Under the pieces are notes generated by a model that ran no database searches, had not been told where the DNA came from, and saw only the letters and a program-made list of their open reading frames with translations. From Marichromatium gracile (GTDB lineage: Bacteria > Pseudomonadota > Gammaproteobacteria > Chromatiales > Chromatiaceae), in the NCBI RefSeq assembly GCF_004343155.1, contig NZ_SMDC01000001.1:248001-312000 (forward strand): DNA of 64,000 nt. The letters run 5' to 3'. A program made the position numbers and the translations under genes. This document shows, in pieces, positions 7,592 to 19,413 of this stretch (position 1 is the first letter of the stretch; every line of letters begins with the position of its first letter).

Positions 7592-8551
7592 ATGACAGCG
7601 AACGCCCCTCTCGAGCCCTTGCGCGCCCACGTCAGCGCGCGCATCGTCGGCCAGCACGCCTTCGTCGACAGCATGCTGATCTGTCTGCTCAGCGACGGCC
7701 ACCTGCTGGTCGAAGGCATGCCCGGGTTGGCCAAGACCTCGGCGGTCAAGGCGCTCGCCGAGGGGCTCGAGGGCGACTTCCACCGCATCCAGTTCACCCC
7801 CGACCTGCTGCCCTCGGACCTGATCGGCACCGACATCTATCGCCACGAGCGCGGCGAGTTCGAGTTCCGTCAGGGACCGCTGTTCCACAACGTGCTGCTC
7901 GCCGACGAGATCAACCGCGCCCCGGCCAAGGTGCAGTCGGCGCTGCTCGAGGCGATGGCCGAGCGCCAGATCACCGTCGGCCAGCGCACCTATCCGCTGC
8001 CCGGGCTGTTCATGGTGCTGGCGACCCAGAACCCGGTCGAGCAGGAGGGCACCTATCACCTCCCCGAGGCCCAGCTCGACCGTTTTCTGATGCAGGCGGT
8101 GGTCGACTACCCCAGCCGCGACGAGGAGCTTGCCATCCTCGCCCTCGACCAGCGCCGCCACACCGAACCCAGCCCACCGCCAGACCAGCTGCTCAGTCAG
8201 GCCGAGCTGCAGCACGCCCGCGCCGAGGTCGCCGCGCTGCACCTCGACCCCAGGCTCGAGGGCTATGTCGTCGATCTGGTACAGGCCAGCCGCGACCCCG
8301 GTCGCTATCACCCCGACCTGGCGCGCTGGTGCCGCTTCGGCGCCTCGCCACGGGCGAGCATCGCCCTGGCCCGCTGTGCCCGCGCCCGCGCCTGGCTCGA
8401 CGGCGAGCGCTTCGTCGCCCCGCACCACATCCAGGCGGTGGCCCCGGAGATCCTCCGTCACCGCCTCTTGCTCAGCTTCGAGGCCGAGGCCGAGGGGGTG
8501 ACCACCGACACCCTGATCGAGCGCCTGCTGGCCCTGGTCGCCATCCCCTGA
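7592..8551 (+). CDS. MoxR-family AAA+ ATPase
   Basis: A 319-residue protein starting at ATG 7592; a longer reading is possible but would add about 56 residues of low-complexity sequence unlike the family. Walker A is GMPGLAKTS (about residues 42-50), Walker B is LLADEINRAP, and sensor 1 lies in VLATQNPVEQEGTYHLPEAQLDRF; all are complete. The C-terminal lid domain follows. MoxR ATPases act as chaperones that activate partner proteins with VWA domains. Here the partners are evident: DUF58, DUF4381, two VWA (BatA, BatB), TPR (BatC) and BatD genes follow in one operon, with gaps or overlaps of 8 bp or less. The protein is cytoplasmic. Confidence 0.92.
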   Translation: MTANAPLEPLRAHVSARIVGQHAFVDSMLICLLSDGHLLVEGMPGLAKTSAVKALAEGLEGDFHRIQFTPDLLPSDLIGTDIYRHERGEFEFRQGPLFHNVLLADEINRAPAKVQSALLEAMAERQITVGQRTYPLPGLFMVLATQNPVEQEGTYHLPEAQLDRFLMQAVVDYPSRDEELAILALDQRRHTEPSPPPDQLLSQAELQHARAEVAALHLDPRLEGYVVDLVQASRDPGRYHPDLARWCRFGASPRASIALARCARARAWLDGERFVAPHHIQAVAPEILRHRLLLSFEAEAEGVTTDTLIERLLALVAIP

Positions 8552-8559
8552 GCGCCGCC

Positions 8560-9474
8560 ATGCAGCAGCCCGGCGTCCGCCTCGACGACCTGCTCGAACT
8601 GCGTCACCAGGCCCGCGCCCTGGGCCTGCCCGCGCACCACCTGGTCAACTCGCCCTTCGCCGGACTCTACGCCTCGGTGTTCCGGGGCGCCGGCATCCAC
8701 TTCGAGGAGGTGCGCGAGTACCGTGCCGGCGACGACATCCGTTACATGGACTGGAAGGTCACCGCGCGCACCGACACCCCGCATCTCAAGCTGTTTCGCG
8801 AGGAGCGCGAGCGCGCCGTGCTGCTCTGCGTCGAGCGTGGCGCGCACCTCGAGTTCGGCACCCGCAACACCTTCAAGTCGGTGCAGGCGGCGCGCGCCGC
8901 AGCGCTGATCGGCTGGGCCGCGAGCCGACTCCACGACCGCGTCGGCGGACTGGTGTTCGGCACCCCGGCGCCGCAAATGCTGCGCCCGGCACGGGGTCGA
9001 CGCGCGCTCTGGCAGCTGCTGCGCACGCTCGCCGCGCCGCTCGACCCCGGGTCGCCGACCACGCCGGTGATCGAGACCCTGCGCCGCGCCGCCGCCGGAC
9101 TGCCGCCGGGCTCGCTGCTGTTCCTGATCGCCGATCTCGACCGCGACCGACCGGGGTTCGAGACCCTGCTCGGCGAGCTGCGTCAGCGCCACACCCTGGT
9201 GCTGCTCGCGCTCGACGACCCGGCCGATCGCGAGATCCCGGCGATGGGCCGGGTCGGCTTCGTCGGCCCCGACGGGAGCCGCCACCTGCTCGACACCGAT
9301 GACCCCGCCGCCCGCAACGCCTATCGCGCGGCCTGGGAGGCGCGACGCGCACGACTGCGCGCCAACGCCCACCGACTCGGACTGATCCTGATCCCGATCG
9401 CCACCGACAGCGAGATCCATCTGGCGCTGATCCACGGGCTGGCGCGTCACGCCCGGTCGAGGGCACACCGATGA
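8560..9474 (+). CDS. DUF58 domain protein of the MoxR/Bat operon
   Basis: A 304-residue protein starting 9 bp after the moxR stop. The DUF58 signature EVREYRAGDDIRYMDWKVTA is present near residue 55, followed by TPHLKLFREERER. The rest has a degenerate VWA-like fold: VLLCVERGAHLEFG replaces a full DxSxS metal site. DUF58 proteins regularly accompany MoxR ATPases and are thought to be their substrates or adaptors in envelope stress and metal-insertion roles. Its end overlaps the DUF4381 gene by ATGA. No membrane span is obvious. The biochemical role is unknown. Confidence 0.88.
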   Translation: MQQPGVRLDDLLELRHQARALGLPAHHLVNSPFAGLYASVFRGAGIHFEEVREYRAGDDIRYMDWKVTARTDTPHLKLFREERERAVLLCVERGAHLEFGTRNTFKSVQAARAAALIGWAASRLHDRVGGLVFGTPAPQMLRPARGRRALWQLLRTLAAPLDPGSPTTPVIETLRRAAAGLPPGSLLFLIADLDRDRPGFETLLGELRQRHTLVLLALDDPADREIPAMGRVGFVGPDGSRHLLDTDDPAARNAYRAAWEARRARLRANAHRLGLILIPIATDSEIHLALIHGLARHARSRAHR

Positions 9475-9989
9475 TCGAGCACGGCGGACTGCGCGACATC
9501 CACGACATCGACGCCGTCCCCTGGTGGCCGCCGGCCCCCGGCTGGTGGCTGCTCGCGCTCGCCCTCGGGCTCGGCGGTTGGCTGCTGTGGCGCGGGCGCG
9601 CGCCGCTCGGTCGCGCGCTCGTCCGGCTCGCGCGCAGCCACAGCGGCTGGCGTGTCGACGCCCGCAGACGACTGCACGCGCTGGCGCGCCGCGAGCGCGA
9701 CGGCGAGGACCCGGCACGCCTGCTCGCCGAGTTCTCCGAACTGCTGCGCCGCATCGCCATCGCCCGCTGCGGGCGCGACGGCGTCGCCGGGCGCTGCGGC
9801 GAGGCCTGGCTGGAATGGCTCGAACGCGCCGACCCGGCGGGCTTCCCCTGGCGCGAGCACGGCCAGGCGCTGATCGGCGCACGCTATGCCCCACCCGGAC
9901 AGACCCCCATGCCATCACTCGCGCCACTGATCGCGGCGACCCAGTCCTGGACCCGGGCCGCGCCCTACCGGGAGGCCGGCGATGCTTGA
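9471..9989 (+). CDS. DUF4381 membrane protein of the Bat operon
   Basis: A 172-residue protein with the DUF4381 opening (LRDIHDIDAVPWWPPAPGWW) followed by one strong membrane span (about residues 26-42, LLALALGLGGWLLW). The rest is a basic, helical cytoplasmic domain with ARLLAEFSELLRRIAIARCG and GEAWLEWLE. Members of this family sit between DUF58 and the first VWA gene in MoxR/Bat operons, exactly as here. The start overlaps DUF58 by four bases and the end overlaps batA by eight. The molecular role is not known; an inner-membrane scaffold for the VWA proteins is a reasonable guess. Confidence 0.85.
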   Translation: MIEHGGLRDIHDIDAVPWWPPAPGWWLLALALGLGGWLLWRGRAPLGRALVRLARSHSGWRVDARRRLHALARRERDGEDPARLLAEFSELLRRIAIARCGRDGVAGRCGEAWLEWLERADPAGFPWREHGQALIGARYAPPGQTPMPSLAPLIAATQSWTRAAPYREAGDA

Positions 9990-10995
9990 GTTCCACTGGC
10001 CCTGGGCCGCGCTCGCACTGCCGCTGCCCTGGCTGCTGCCACGGCTGCTGCGGCGCCGGATCGGATCCAGCCCGACGCCACCGCGATCGACCACCCCGGG
10101 ACTGCGCCACCCCCACCCCGAGCGCTTGCGCGCGGTCTTCGCCGCAGGCGGCGACGGCACCGGCGGCGAGGCGCGCCTCGACCGGCTGCTGTGGCTGCTG
10201 CTGTGGCTGGCACTGGTCGCCGCGCTCACCCGCCCGCAGTGGCTCACCCCGCACACCGAGATCAGCACCCCGGGCTACGACCTGATGCTCGCTGTCGACG
10301 CCTCGCACTCGATGGCCGCGCTCGACCTCGGCGACGGGCGCCAGCTCGATCGCATGCAGGTGGTGCGCACGGTGATGGATCGTTTCGTCGCCGGGCGCAG
10401 CGGCGACCGCGTGGGGTTGATCCTGTTCGGCGCCCAGGCCTTCGTGCTCGCGCCGCTGACCCTCGACCGCACCGCGGTACGCCAGCAGCTCGCCGACCTG
10501 GTCCCCGGGATCGCGGGCGCGGCCACCGCGCTGGGCGACGCCATCGCACTCGGCACGCTCAAGCTGCGCGAGCGTCCCGCCGGCTCGCGTGTGCTGCTGC
10601 TGATTGCCGACGGCGACAACAACGCCGGCGGCTTCGACCCGCGCGAGGCGGCGCGACTGGCCGCGCACTACGGCATCCGCATCCATGTCATCGGCGTCGG
10701 CAGCCAGCAGCAGCGCATCCCGATCCGCGAGGAGGGACAGATCCGCTATCGCGACGACCTCACCATGGACGAGGAGACGCTGCGCGCGATCGCCGCCCTC
10801 ACCGGCGGCGATTATTTCCGCGCCACCGACGGCGACGCCCTGGCGCGCATCTCGGCGCAGATCGACGGGCTCGAGAAGACCGCGAGCGAGGCGCGCACCC
10901 TCTACCTGCCCCAGCCGCTCTACCGCTGGCCGCTGCTGCTCGCGCTGGCGGCCCTGCTCGCGCTGGGGATCCGGGATCGCGGGGTGGCATCATGA
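9982..10995 (+). CDS. BatA-like VWA-domain membrane protein
   Basis: A 337-residue protein with an N-terminal hydrophobic region, a second span near residues 70-85 (LLWLLLWLALVAAL), a VWA domain from about 95 to 290, and a C-terminal span (LLLALAALLALGI). The metal-ion-dependent adhesion site is intact: DASHSMAA gives the DxSxS loop, and LIADGDNNAGGFD supplies the later aspartate. The VWA domain probably faces the cytoplasm or periplasm between the spans, as in Bat proteins of Bacteroides and Francisella. It overlaps the genes on both sides by a few bases. These proteins are linked to stress tolerance; the binding partner is unknown. Confidence 0.88.
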   Translation: MLEFHWPWAALALPLPWLLPRLLRRRIGSSPTPPRSTTPGLRHPHPERLRAVFAAGGDGTGGEARLDRLLWLLLWLALVAALTRPQWLTPHTEISTPGYDLMLAVDASHSMAALDLGDGRQLDRMQVVRTVMDRFVAGRSGDRVGLILFGAQAFVLAPLTLDRTAVRQQLADLVPGIAGAATALGDAIALGTLKLRERPAGSRVLLLIADGDNNAGGFDPREAARLAAHYGIRIHVIGVGSQQQRIPIREEGQIRYRDDLTMDEETLRAIAALTGGDYFRATDGDALARISAQIDGLEKTASEARTLYLPQPLYRWPLLLALAALLALGIRDRGVAS

Positions 10996-12028
10996 GCGTC
11001 GGCGGACCGCACCTGGCCGAACCGCTGTGGCTGCTCGGGCTGCTGGCGATCCCGGCGCTGTGGTGGTGGCGCCGCCGCCGCGCGCCGCTGGCAGGCGCGC
11101 CGACGGCGTTGCGCGCCTATGCCGACGCCCATCTGCTGCCGCACCTGCTGGTCGCGCCGTCGAGGCCGGGACGACGGGGCCACCCACTGCGCCGCTGGAC
11201 GCTGCTCTGGGCCCTGCTGGTGCTCACCCTCGCCGGGCCGCGCTGGGGCTATCAGGAGGTGCGGCTGTTCCACCCCGGCAATCACCTGCTGGTGCTGCTC
11301 GACGTGTCGCGCTCGATGCGCTGCACCGATCTCGCCCCCGACCGGCTCGGGCGCGCCCGTCAGGAACTCGAGGACCTGATCCGCGCCAATCGCCATCACC
11401 GTCTCGGGCTGATCGCCTTCGCCTCGGTCCCGCACGTGCTCGCCCCGATCACCGAGGACAGCGCCACCCTGCTCTCGCGCCTGCCCGTGCTCGCCACCGA
11501 CCTGGCCAGCCCCCAGCTCCAGGGCAGCAACCTCGAGGGCGCACTCGAACGTGCCGCACAGCTGCTCGACCCGCTGCCGGCCGATGGCGCGCGCGCCATC
11601 CTGCTGATCTCCGACGGCGACTTCGCCACCCCGCTGCCGCTCGAGCAGGTACGCGCGCTCGCCGCGCGCGGCATCCGTCTGCACGTCCTCGGCGTCGGCA
11701 CCGAGCAGGGTGCGCTGGTGCCCGCGCCCCAGGGCGGCTGGGTGCGCGACCCCATGGACCCGACCCGTCAACCGGTGCGCTCGACGCTCGAACCCGAACG
11801 GCTCGAGGCGCTCGCCGTGGCCGGCGACGGGCGCTACCGCGAAGCGATCCACGGCGAGGCCGACACCCGCGCACTGCTCGACGCCAGTGCCGAGCGGGCG
11901 CGATCCGCCGCGGCCGGTGACGAACGGACGCGAATCTGGAACGAGCGCTTCTGGATCCCCCTGATCGTCCTCGCGCTGCTGGTACTGGCCGAGTTCCGCC
12001 ATCCCTGGCGGCGTCCAGGGGGTGGGTC

Positions 12029-12032
<4 letters not shown>
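10992..12032 (+). CDS. BatB-like VWA-domain membrane protein
   Basis: A 346-residue protein, the second VWA gene of the operon, starting at the ATG that overlaps the batA stop (ATGA). It has two N-terminal spans (about 12-24 and 65-78), a VWA domain from about 100 to 290 with an intact DVSRSM metal site and LLISDGDFA, and a C-terminal span (FWIPLIVLALLVLAEF). It differs from BatA by SRLPVLATDLASPQLQGSNLEGAL and the conserved EQGALVPAPQGGWVRD region. Paired BatA/BatB VWA proteins are thought to form a membrane complex that MoxR controls. The downstream TPR gene begins within its last codons. Confidence 0.88.
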
Positions 12033-13401
<1,369 letters not shown>

Positions 13402-13408
<7 letters not shown>

Positions 13409-14805
13409 GGTCGATCGCCCCACTCACCGCCCTCGCCCTGCTCTGGTGCGCTCAGGCCGGCGCCCAGTTCCAGCCGCCCTGGCCGCCACCCTGGCAGGCC
13501 GGCCAACGCCCTGCCTGGCCCACCCAGCCACCGACCACCAGCCGTGCCCCCGACTACCGGCTCAGCTGGTCGATCGAGACCTCGAGTCCCTATGTCCATC
13601 AGCCGGTGCTGCTGCGGCTGCGCCTGAGCGGCGATGAACAACCGACCCGGATCGGGCTCGAGCCGCCACGCCCCGGGACCGTGCTGCTGCGCCGACTCCA
13701 CACCGAGCCGCCCAGACGCGCGGGCGACGGCACCACCATCAACACCCTGGTGTTCGCCCTGCTGCCGCTGCGCCCGGGGCGGCTCGACGCCGGCCCCCTG
13801 CGGCTCAGCGGCAGCCATGCCGGCGACACCTTCGAGGTCGGCAGCGAGCGCCCGCTCAGGCTGCGGGTCCGCCCGCCGGCGCCCGGTATCGAGCCCTGGC
13901 TACCGGCGCGCGCACTGACCCTCACCTCCAGCCTGACACCCGAGGGTCCGGTGGCCCCGGGCGAGCCGCTGAGACTGCGGCTCGAACTCTCGGCGACCGG
14001 CACCAGCGGCGAGCAGCTCCCCGTGCTCGCCGACCAGCTCGCCGGGGTCGACGGCATCCGCGTCTATCGCGAGCGCGCACAGGTCGACACCCGTCTCTCG
14101 CCCGATGGACGACAGCTCCTCGCCACCCGCATCGAGACCCATACCCTGGTGGCGCAGCACGCCGGTCGGCTGCTGCTCCCCGAGATCCGGGTGGCCTGGT
14201 GGGACATCGCGCGCGAGCGCGGCGAGCTGGCGCGCACCCCGCTACGCACCCTGCAGGTGACGAACGGCGCGCCGCCCTCCCGGCCCGCGATCCACTGGCA
14301 CCCGGCATGGATGGCGGTGAGCGCGGTGCTGCTGGTGCTCGCCGGCTATTGGTGGGCGGTGCTCACCCGCCCCCCAGCTGGACGCTTGACGGGCGCGCTC
14401 GAGCGCGTGCGTCTGCGCATCCTCGGCCTCGGCGAGAGGCTATGGGCGGGATTGTGGGCCGGTCTGCCCGGCGGCTGGCGGTTGCGCCTGGGGCTGCTGC
14501 GCGCGCGCACCGCCACCACCCCGGAGACCTGGCTGGCACGGCTCGCCCCGGCGCTGCCCGATGGCGGACGGCGCGGTCGACCCGAGGTGGTCGCGGCGCT
14601 GCTCGCCACCGCGCCCGGCGCCGATCGCACCGCACTGACGCGGCTGGTGGCGCGACTGGAGGCGGCGCGCTACGGCGCCCAGCGGGTGGTGTTCAGTCGC
14701 TGGCAGCGCGCGCTCGCGCGCCGGCTCGCCAGCGGACGACGCGCACACCGCCCGGCTCGCCCGAGGCGGCGCGGCGGGCTGCCGCCGCTCAACCCGCCCG
14801 ATTGA
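13402..14805 (+). CDS. BatD-like protein
   Basis: A 467-residue protein starting at ATG 13402, overlapping the TPR gene by seven bases. It has a signal peptide (LTALALLWCAQAGA) and a proline-rich stretch. Two beta-sandwich, BatD-type domains follow at about residues 50-160 (WSIETSSPYVHQPVLLRLRL) and 170-285 (VAPGEPLRLRLELSATG, then IRVAWWDI). A membrane span lies near residues 295-312 (AWMAVSAVLLVLAGYWWAVL), and a basic cytoplasmic tail of about 150 residues ends the protein. BatD is the large periplasmic component of Bat systems. This is the last gene of the MoxR operon; its 3' end overlaps the convergent ligase-like gene by 17 bp. Confidence 0.85.
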
Positions 14806-16078
14806 GGCGTCGACCCAGCCCCTGGCTCAGCCCGGCGAGCAGGATCCAGTACATCAGCCAGTCGTGACGCACCATGCGGTAGTTGGTCAACTCCCACAGC
14901 AGCAGATAGCACCAGAGCGCGATCAGCAGTGCGCGCAGCAGGCGATCACCGGCGCAACCGCGCCAGGAGGCGGTCAGCAACGCCAGGGTGAGCAGGGCGC
15001 AGCAGAACAGACCGGCGACGCCGAACTGCACCAGCACCTCGAGATAGGTATTGTGCAGATGGCGCAGTGCCACCCCGGCGCCATCGCGCACCCCGGGGTC
15101 GCCGCTGAGGTCCATCAACCACTGACTGAGCCCCGGCCCCCAGCCGAACCAGGGATGTTCGAGCCACAGCGAGAGCCCGACCAGTTGAGCGCTCCAGCGC
15201 TGGCCGAGCGAGGAGGCGGCGGTGCCCTCGCGCGCGCCGCTGATCCAGGCCAGGTCCTCGCGCATGCGCCACAGCAGATCGTCGGCCTGGAAGGCGACCA
15301 GCACCAGCACCACTGCGGCGAGCACGGCGATCCACAGCGCGCGGCGCAGCACCCGACCATCGAGCCGGGCGCGCGCCGGGGCGGCGAGCACCAGACCGAG
15401 CAGCAGCGCCGGCAGCCAGGCGACCCAGCTGCCGCGCGACTGGCTCTGCAGGAAACCGAGGGCGAACAGGCCCAGCAACAGCCCCCAGGCCAGGATCAGC
15501 GACCAACGGGGAAACGCTCGGGCGGCACGCGCGAGCAGGCGCTCGCGCATCAGCATCAGCCCGAGCAGGGCCGAGCCGGTATAGAGTCCGGTGGCGATGG
15601 CGGTGAAGCCGTACTGGTCGCGCTCACCGAGGAAGGCGCCCGGATCGCTCGCCAGCAGCCCCCAGTCGAGCCGCCACAGCATCCCCAGGGCGAGACCGGC
15701 GAGGGCCAGCCCGAGCAGGCGCAGGGCGCGTGGGCGCTCCCCGGCGAGGAAGTGGGCGAAGGGGATGAACAGCAGCAGCTTGCACCAGTCGAGCGCACTC
15801 TCCCACAGCAGCCCGTGTGGCACCGACGGGTCGAGCGCGGCGACGGCGGCGCGCGCCACCACCAGCAGACAGAGCGCCACCACCGCCAGGGACGCGGGCG
15901 ACCAGTGCCAGGGGGCTCGGGGCGCGGGCGGCGCAAGCACGAAGGCCAACGCCAGCCCGGCCATCGCGATCGAGGCGAGCGCGGTGGAGAGGAAGGCACT
16001 GGCGGCGAGCAGATAGAGCATCGCCACCCCGGCGCGCTCGGCCAGCGCGCGCGTGGCGATCGGTGTCGGATTGGGCAT
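14789..16078 (-). CDS. O-antigen ligase family (WaaL-like) membrane protein
   Basis: A 429-residue protein from the ATG at 16078. It is nearly all membrane: about 11-12 spans with the large periplasmic loop typical of Wzy_C/WaaL proteins. Key features are FLGERDQYGFTAIATGLYTG, the LGFLQSQSRGSWVAWLPALL segment, and the loop sequence LHNTYLEVLVQFGVAG with the family histidine. Members join O-antigen or other polysaccharide to lipid A-core, or polymerise O-units. The gene stands alone, opposite the Bat operon and divergent from the Mrp operon. Longer starts exist but add non-hydrophobic sequence from the leader. Ligase versus polymerase cannot be decided from the sequence. Confidence 0.82.
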   Translation of the reverse strand: MPNPTPIATRALAERAGVAMLYLLAASAFLSTALASIAMAGLALAFVLAPPAPRAPWHWSPASLAVVALCLLVVARAAVAALDPSVPHGLLWESALDWCKLLLFIPFAHFLAGERPRALRLLGLALAGLALGMLWRLDWGLLASDPGAFLGERDQYGFTAIATGLYTGSALLGLMLMRERLLARAARAFPRWSLILAWGLLLGLFALGFLQSQSRGSWVAWLPALLLGLVLAAPARARLDGRVLRRALWIAVLAAVVLVLVAFQADDLLWRMREDLAWISGAREGTAASSLGQRWSAQLVGLSLWLEHPWFGWGPGLSQWLMDLSGDPGVRDGAGVALRHLHNTYLEVLVQFGVAGLFCCALLTLALLTASWRGCAGDRLLRALLIALWCYLLLWELTNYRMVRHDWLMYWILLAGLSQGLGRRLNRAG

Positions 16079-16273
16079 CGCGTCGGTTCCGGCTAGGGAC
16101 GGGATCGGCGTCGCCGGCGGGGGTCGGGCGGCGACAAGCGCTCGGCGGCCAAGCATAGCAGGAATCCGGCCAACCCCGGAGCCGATGATGAAAACAGCAC
16201 TCGCGCAGCGTTCGAGCGATGGTATGCTTGATCGCTGCGATCCGATCAACGCCTCGCATTCTCAATACTCATC

Positions 16274-19066
16274 ATGAACCTGACACTCGTCGTCCTCGTC
16301 CCCTTTCTGGGGGCCGCTCTGACCGGGTGGGTCTCTCGTTACGGACGTTTGCGCTCGGCCTGGATGGCCGGGGCGGTAACCGCCCTGGCGCTGGCCTGCC
16401 TGCTGCCGAGCCTGCCGGTGCCCTTTGCCGGCGAGACCCTGATTCAACGCCTGCCCTGGATGCCGGGGCTGGGGCTCGACCTGGTATTCCGTCTCGACGG
16501 TCTCGGGCTGCTGTTCGCCCTGATGATCCTCGGCATGGGCCTGCTGGTCATCCTCTATGCCCGCTACTATCTCGACGCGGACGACTGCATGGGGCGCTTC
16601 TACGCCTATCTGCTGCTGTTCATGGGCTCGATGCTCGGCATCGTGCTGGCCGAGAACCTGATCCTGCTGCTGATGTTCTGGGAGCTGACCAGCCTCTCCT
16701 CGTTCCTGCTGATCAGCTATTGGCGCCATCGCCAGGACGCCCGCCAGGGCGCGCGCATGGCGCTCACCGTCACCGGTCTCGGCGGTCTGGCACTGCTCGG
16801 TGGCTTCCTGCTGCTCGGCGAGATCGCCGGCAGCTACGAGCTCTCGGTGATCCTCGCCTCGGGTGAAGCGATCCGCGCCCACCCGCTCTACACCCCGATG
16901 CTGGTGCTGGTGCTGCTCGGCGCCTTCACCAAGTCGGCGCAGTTCCCCTTCCATTTCTGGCTGCCGCGGGCAATGGCCGCGCCGACCCCGGTGTCGGCCT
17001 ATCTGCACTCGGCGACCATGGTCAAGGCGGGCATCTTCCTGCTCGCGCGGTTGTTCCCGGCGCTCTCGGGCACGCCGCTGTGGAGCGCGCTGGTGATCGG
17101 CGCCGGGCTCACCACCCTGCTGATCGGCGCCGGGATCGCGCTGTTCAAGCACGATCTCAAGGGGCTGCTGGCCTACTCGACGGTCAGCCACCTCGGTCTG
17201 ATCACCCTGCTGTTCGGCATCGGCACCCCGCTGGCGGCGGTCGCCGGTGTCTTCCACATCATCAACCACGCCACCTTCAAGGCCTCGCTGTTCATGGCCG
17301 CCGGCATCATCGATCACGAGTGCGGCACCCGTGACATGCGCCGGATCAACGGGCTGTGGCGCTTCATGCCCTATACCGCCACCCTGGCGATGGTGGCCTC
17401 GGCGTCGATGGCCGGGGTGCCGCTGTTCAACGGCTTCCTCTCCAAGGAGATGTTCTTCGCCGAGGCGGCCAACTTCTTCGACCAGAGCGCCTGGAGCTGG
17501 GTGCTGCCGGTGACCGTGGTGCTCGCCAGCGCGCTGGCGGTGGCCTATTCGCTGCGCTTCATCCACGACGTCTTCTTCAACGGCGAACCGCATGACCTGC
17601 CGCGCACCCCGCACGAGCCACCGCACTGGATGAAGGTGCCGGTGGAGATCCTGGTGGCGATCTGTCTGCTGGTCGGCATCCTCCCGACACTCACCGTCGA
17701 ACCCTTGCTCGCAATCGCCGCCGACAGCGTGCTGCAGTCCAACTCACCGGCCCATGACCTGGCGATCTGGCACGGCTTCAACTCGGCCTTTGCGATGAGT
17801 GTGATCGCGCTGCTCGGTGGCCTGCTGATCTATGCCGCGCGCCGGCCGTTGTTCATGGTCGCCGCTCGTCACGAGGGCCTGATCGATGCCGGGGTGCTGT
17901 TCGGATGGACCCAGCGCACGGTGATCGCCGCGGCGCGCGCCGTCACCGCCGCGCTCGACACCGGCTCGCTGCAACGCATGGTGGCGCTGCTGCTGATCAG
18001 CGCGCTCAGCCTCGGCGCCGTCGGCATGCTCGGCGTCACCGCCCCGCTCACCGGACCGGCGACCCTGGTCCCGGCCGACGGCATCAGCCTGATCGTCGCC
18101 CTCGGACTCGGCGCCGGGGCGATCGCCACCACCGCGCTGCACCGGCAGCGTTTCACCGCGCTGATCGTGATCGGGGTGCTGGGGCTGCTGGTTGCGCTGA
18201 TCTTCGCCAAGTTCTCGGCCCCGGACCTCGCCCTCACCCAGCTCTCGGTCGAGGTGGTGACCATCGTGCTGCTGTTGCTGGCGCTCTACTTCCTGCCCCA
18301 GCACACCCCGGCCGAGTCCTCGCGGGTGCGTCGGATTCGCGATCTCGCGCTCGCCGCGATCGCCGGTCTCGGCACCGCGGCGCTCGCCTGGGGCATCCTC
18401 ACCCGTCCCGGCGAGACCATCTCCGGATACTTCCTGGAGCACAGCGTGCCAGGCGGTGGCGGCAGCAACGTGGTCAACGTCATCCTGGTCGACTTCCGCG
18501 GCTTCGACACCCTCGGCGAGATCACCGTGCTGGCGCTCGCCGGGCTCGGCATCTACGCCATGCTCAAGGGGCTGCGCCTGCCCGGAATGACGCTCGATCC
18601 CCATGGCCGCCCCTGGAACTGGGACCTGCACCCGAGCATCATGGCCGCGCTCACCCGGCTGCTGCTGCCGCTGGCGCTGCTGGTCTCGGCGTTCATCTTC
18701 CTGCGCGGTCACAACCAGCCCGGCGGCGGCTTCATCGCCGGACTGATCACCGCCGTGGCGCTGATCATGCAGTACCTGACCAATGGCGTGGAGTGGACCC
18801 ACCGCCGGCTCAACGGCAACATGCATCCGCTGATCGCCGCCGGCCTGCTGGTGGGCACCCTCACCGGCATGGCAAGCTTCGTCTTCGGCTATCCCTTCCT
18901 CACCTCGACCTTCAGCCATGTGCACTGGCCGCTGGTCGGCGACTTCGAGCTGGCCTCGGCGATGGCCTTCGACCTCGGCGTCTATCTGGTGGTGGTCGGC
19001 TCGACCCTGCTGATCCTGATCCATCTCGGGCTGATGCGCAGCGCCGCCGCCCAGGAGCGAGACTGA
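16274..19066 (+). CDS. mnhA: Na+/H+ antiporter subunit A fused to B (MnhA-MnhB)
   Basis: A 930-residue membrane protein. Residues about 1-760 match MrpA/MnhA, a homologue of complex I Nuo[56 protein letters not shown] and the functional [18 protein letters not shown], plus the C-terminal [20 protein letters not shown]. Residues about 775-925 are a complete MnhB domain ([13 protein letters not shown]-type: [19 protein letters not shown]). Fusion of A and B is known in group 2 Mrp systems of proteobacteria. The protein is part of an inner-membrane antiporter that exports Na+ (or K+) using the proton gradient. The C, D, E, F and G genes follow at once. Confidence 0.95.
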   Translation: MNLTLVVLVPFLGAALTGWVSRYGRLRSAWMAGAVTALALACLLPSLPVPFAGETLIQRLPWMPGLGLDLVFRLDGLGLLFALMILGMGLLVILYARYYLDADDCMGRFYAYLLLFMGSMLGIVLAENLILLLMFWELTSLSSFLLISYWRHRQDARQGARMALTVTGLGGLALLGGFLLLGEIAGSYELSVILASGEAIRAHPLYTPMLVLVLLGAFTKSAQFPFHFWLPRAMAAPTPVSAYLHSATMVKAGIFLLARLFPALSGTPLWSALVIGAGLTTLLIGAGIALFKHDLKGLLAYSTVSHLGLITLLFGIGTPLAAVAGVFHIINHATFKASLFMAAGIIDHECGTRDMRRINGLWRFMPYTATLAMVASASMAGVPLFNGFLSKEMFFAEAANFFDQSAWSWVLPVTVVLASALAVAYSLRFIHDVFFNGEPHDLPRTPHEPPHWMKVPVEILVAICLLVGILPTLTVEPLLAIAADSVLQSNSPAHDLAIWHGFNSAFAMSVIALLGGLLIYAARRPLFMVAARHEGLIDAGVLFGWTQRTVIAAARAVTAALDTGSLQRMVALLLISALSLGAVGMLGVTAPLTGPATLVPADGISLIVALGLGAGAIATTALHRQRFTALIVIGVLGLLVALIFAKFSAPDLALTQLSVEVVTIVLLLLALYFLPQHTPAESSRVRRIRDLALAAIAGLGTAALAWGILTRPGETISGYFLEHSVPGGGGSNVVNVILVDFRGFDTLGEITVLALAGLGIYAMLKGLRLPGMTLDPHGRPWNWDLHPSIMAALTRLLLPLALLVSAFIFLRGHNQPGGGFIAGLITAVALIMQYLTNGVEWTHRRLNGNMHPLIAAGLLVGTLTGMASFVFGYPFLTSTFSHVHWPLVGDFELASAMAFDLGVYLVVVGSTLLILIHLGLMRSAAAQERD

Positions 19067-19071
19067 CTGAT

Positions 19072-19413
19072 ATGGAAGCCCTGATCTCCATCCTCATCGG
19101 CCTGCTCACCGCCTGCGGGGTCTATCTGGTGCTGCGCGCCCGGACCTTCCCGGTGGTGATGGGCCTGACCCTGCTCTCCTACGGGGTCAACCTGTTCCTC
19201 TTCGCCACCGGCCGACTGACCATCGGTCAGCCGGCGGTGATCGACGCCCAGGCGCCGGGCTACGCCGACCCGCTGCCCCAGGCGCTGGTGCTCACCGCCA
19301 TCGTCATCAGCTTCGCGATGACCGCCTTCGTGATCATGCTCTCGCTCAAGGCCCGCGCCGAGCTCGGCAACGACCATGTCGACGGTCACGCCGACGAGGA
19401 GGGACGCGCGTGA
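19072..19413 (+). CDS. mnhC: Na+/H+ antiporter subunit C
   Basis: A 113-residue protein, start at ATG 19072, five bases after the mnhAB stop. Three membrane spans are evident, and the family matches are VYLVLRARTFPVVMGLTLLSYGVNLFL and DPLPQALVLTAIVISFAMTAF, which resemble complex I subunit NuoK. MnhC packs with subunits A and D in the Mrp complex. The end overlaps mnhD by GTGA. Confidence 0.95.
   Translation: MEALISILIGLLTACGVYLVLRARTFPVVMGLTLLSYGVNLFLFATGRLTIGQPAVIDAQAPGYADPLPQALVLTAIVISFAMTAFVIMLSLKARAELGNDHVDGHADEEGRA

Noticed and set aside
8458-10686. Minus-strand frame opposite the Bat operon
   Set aside because: No motif, and the plus strand has DUF58, DUF4381 and VWA motifs in order.
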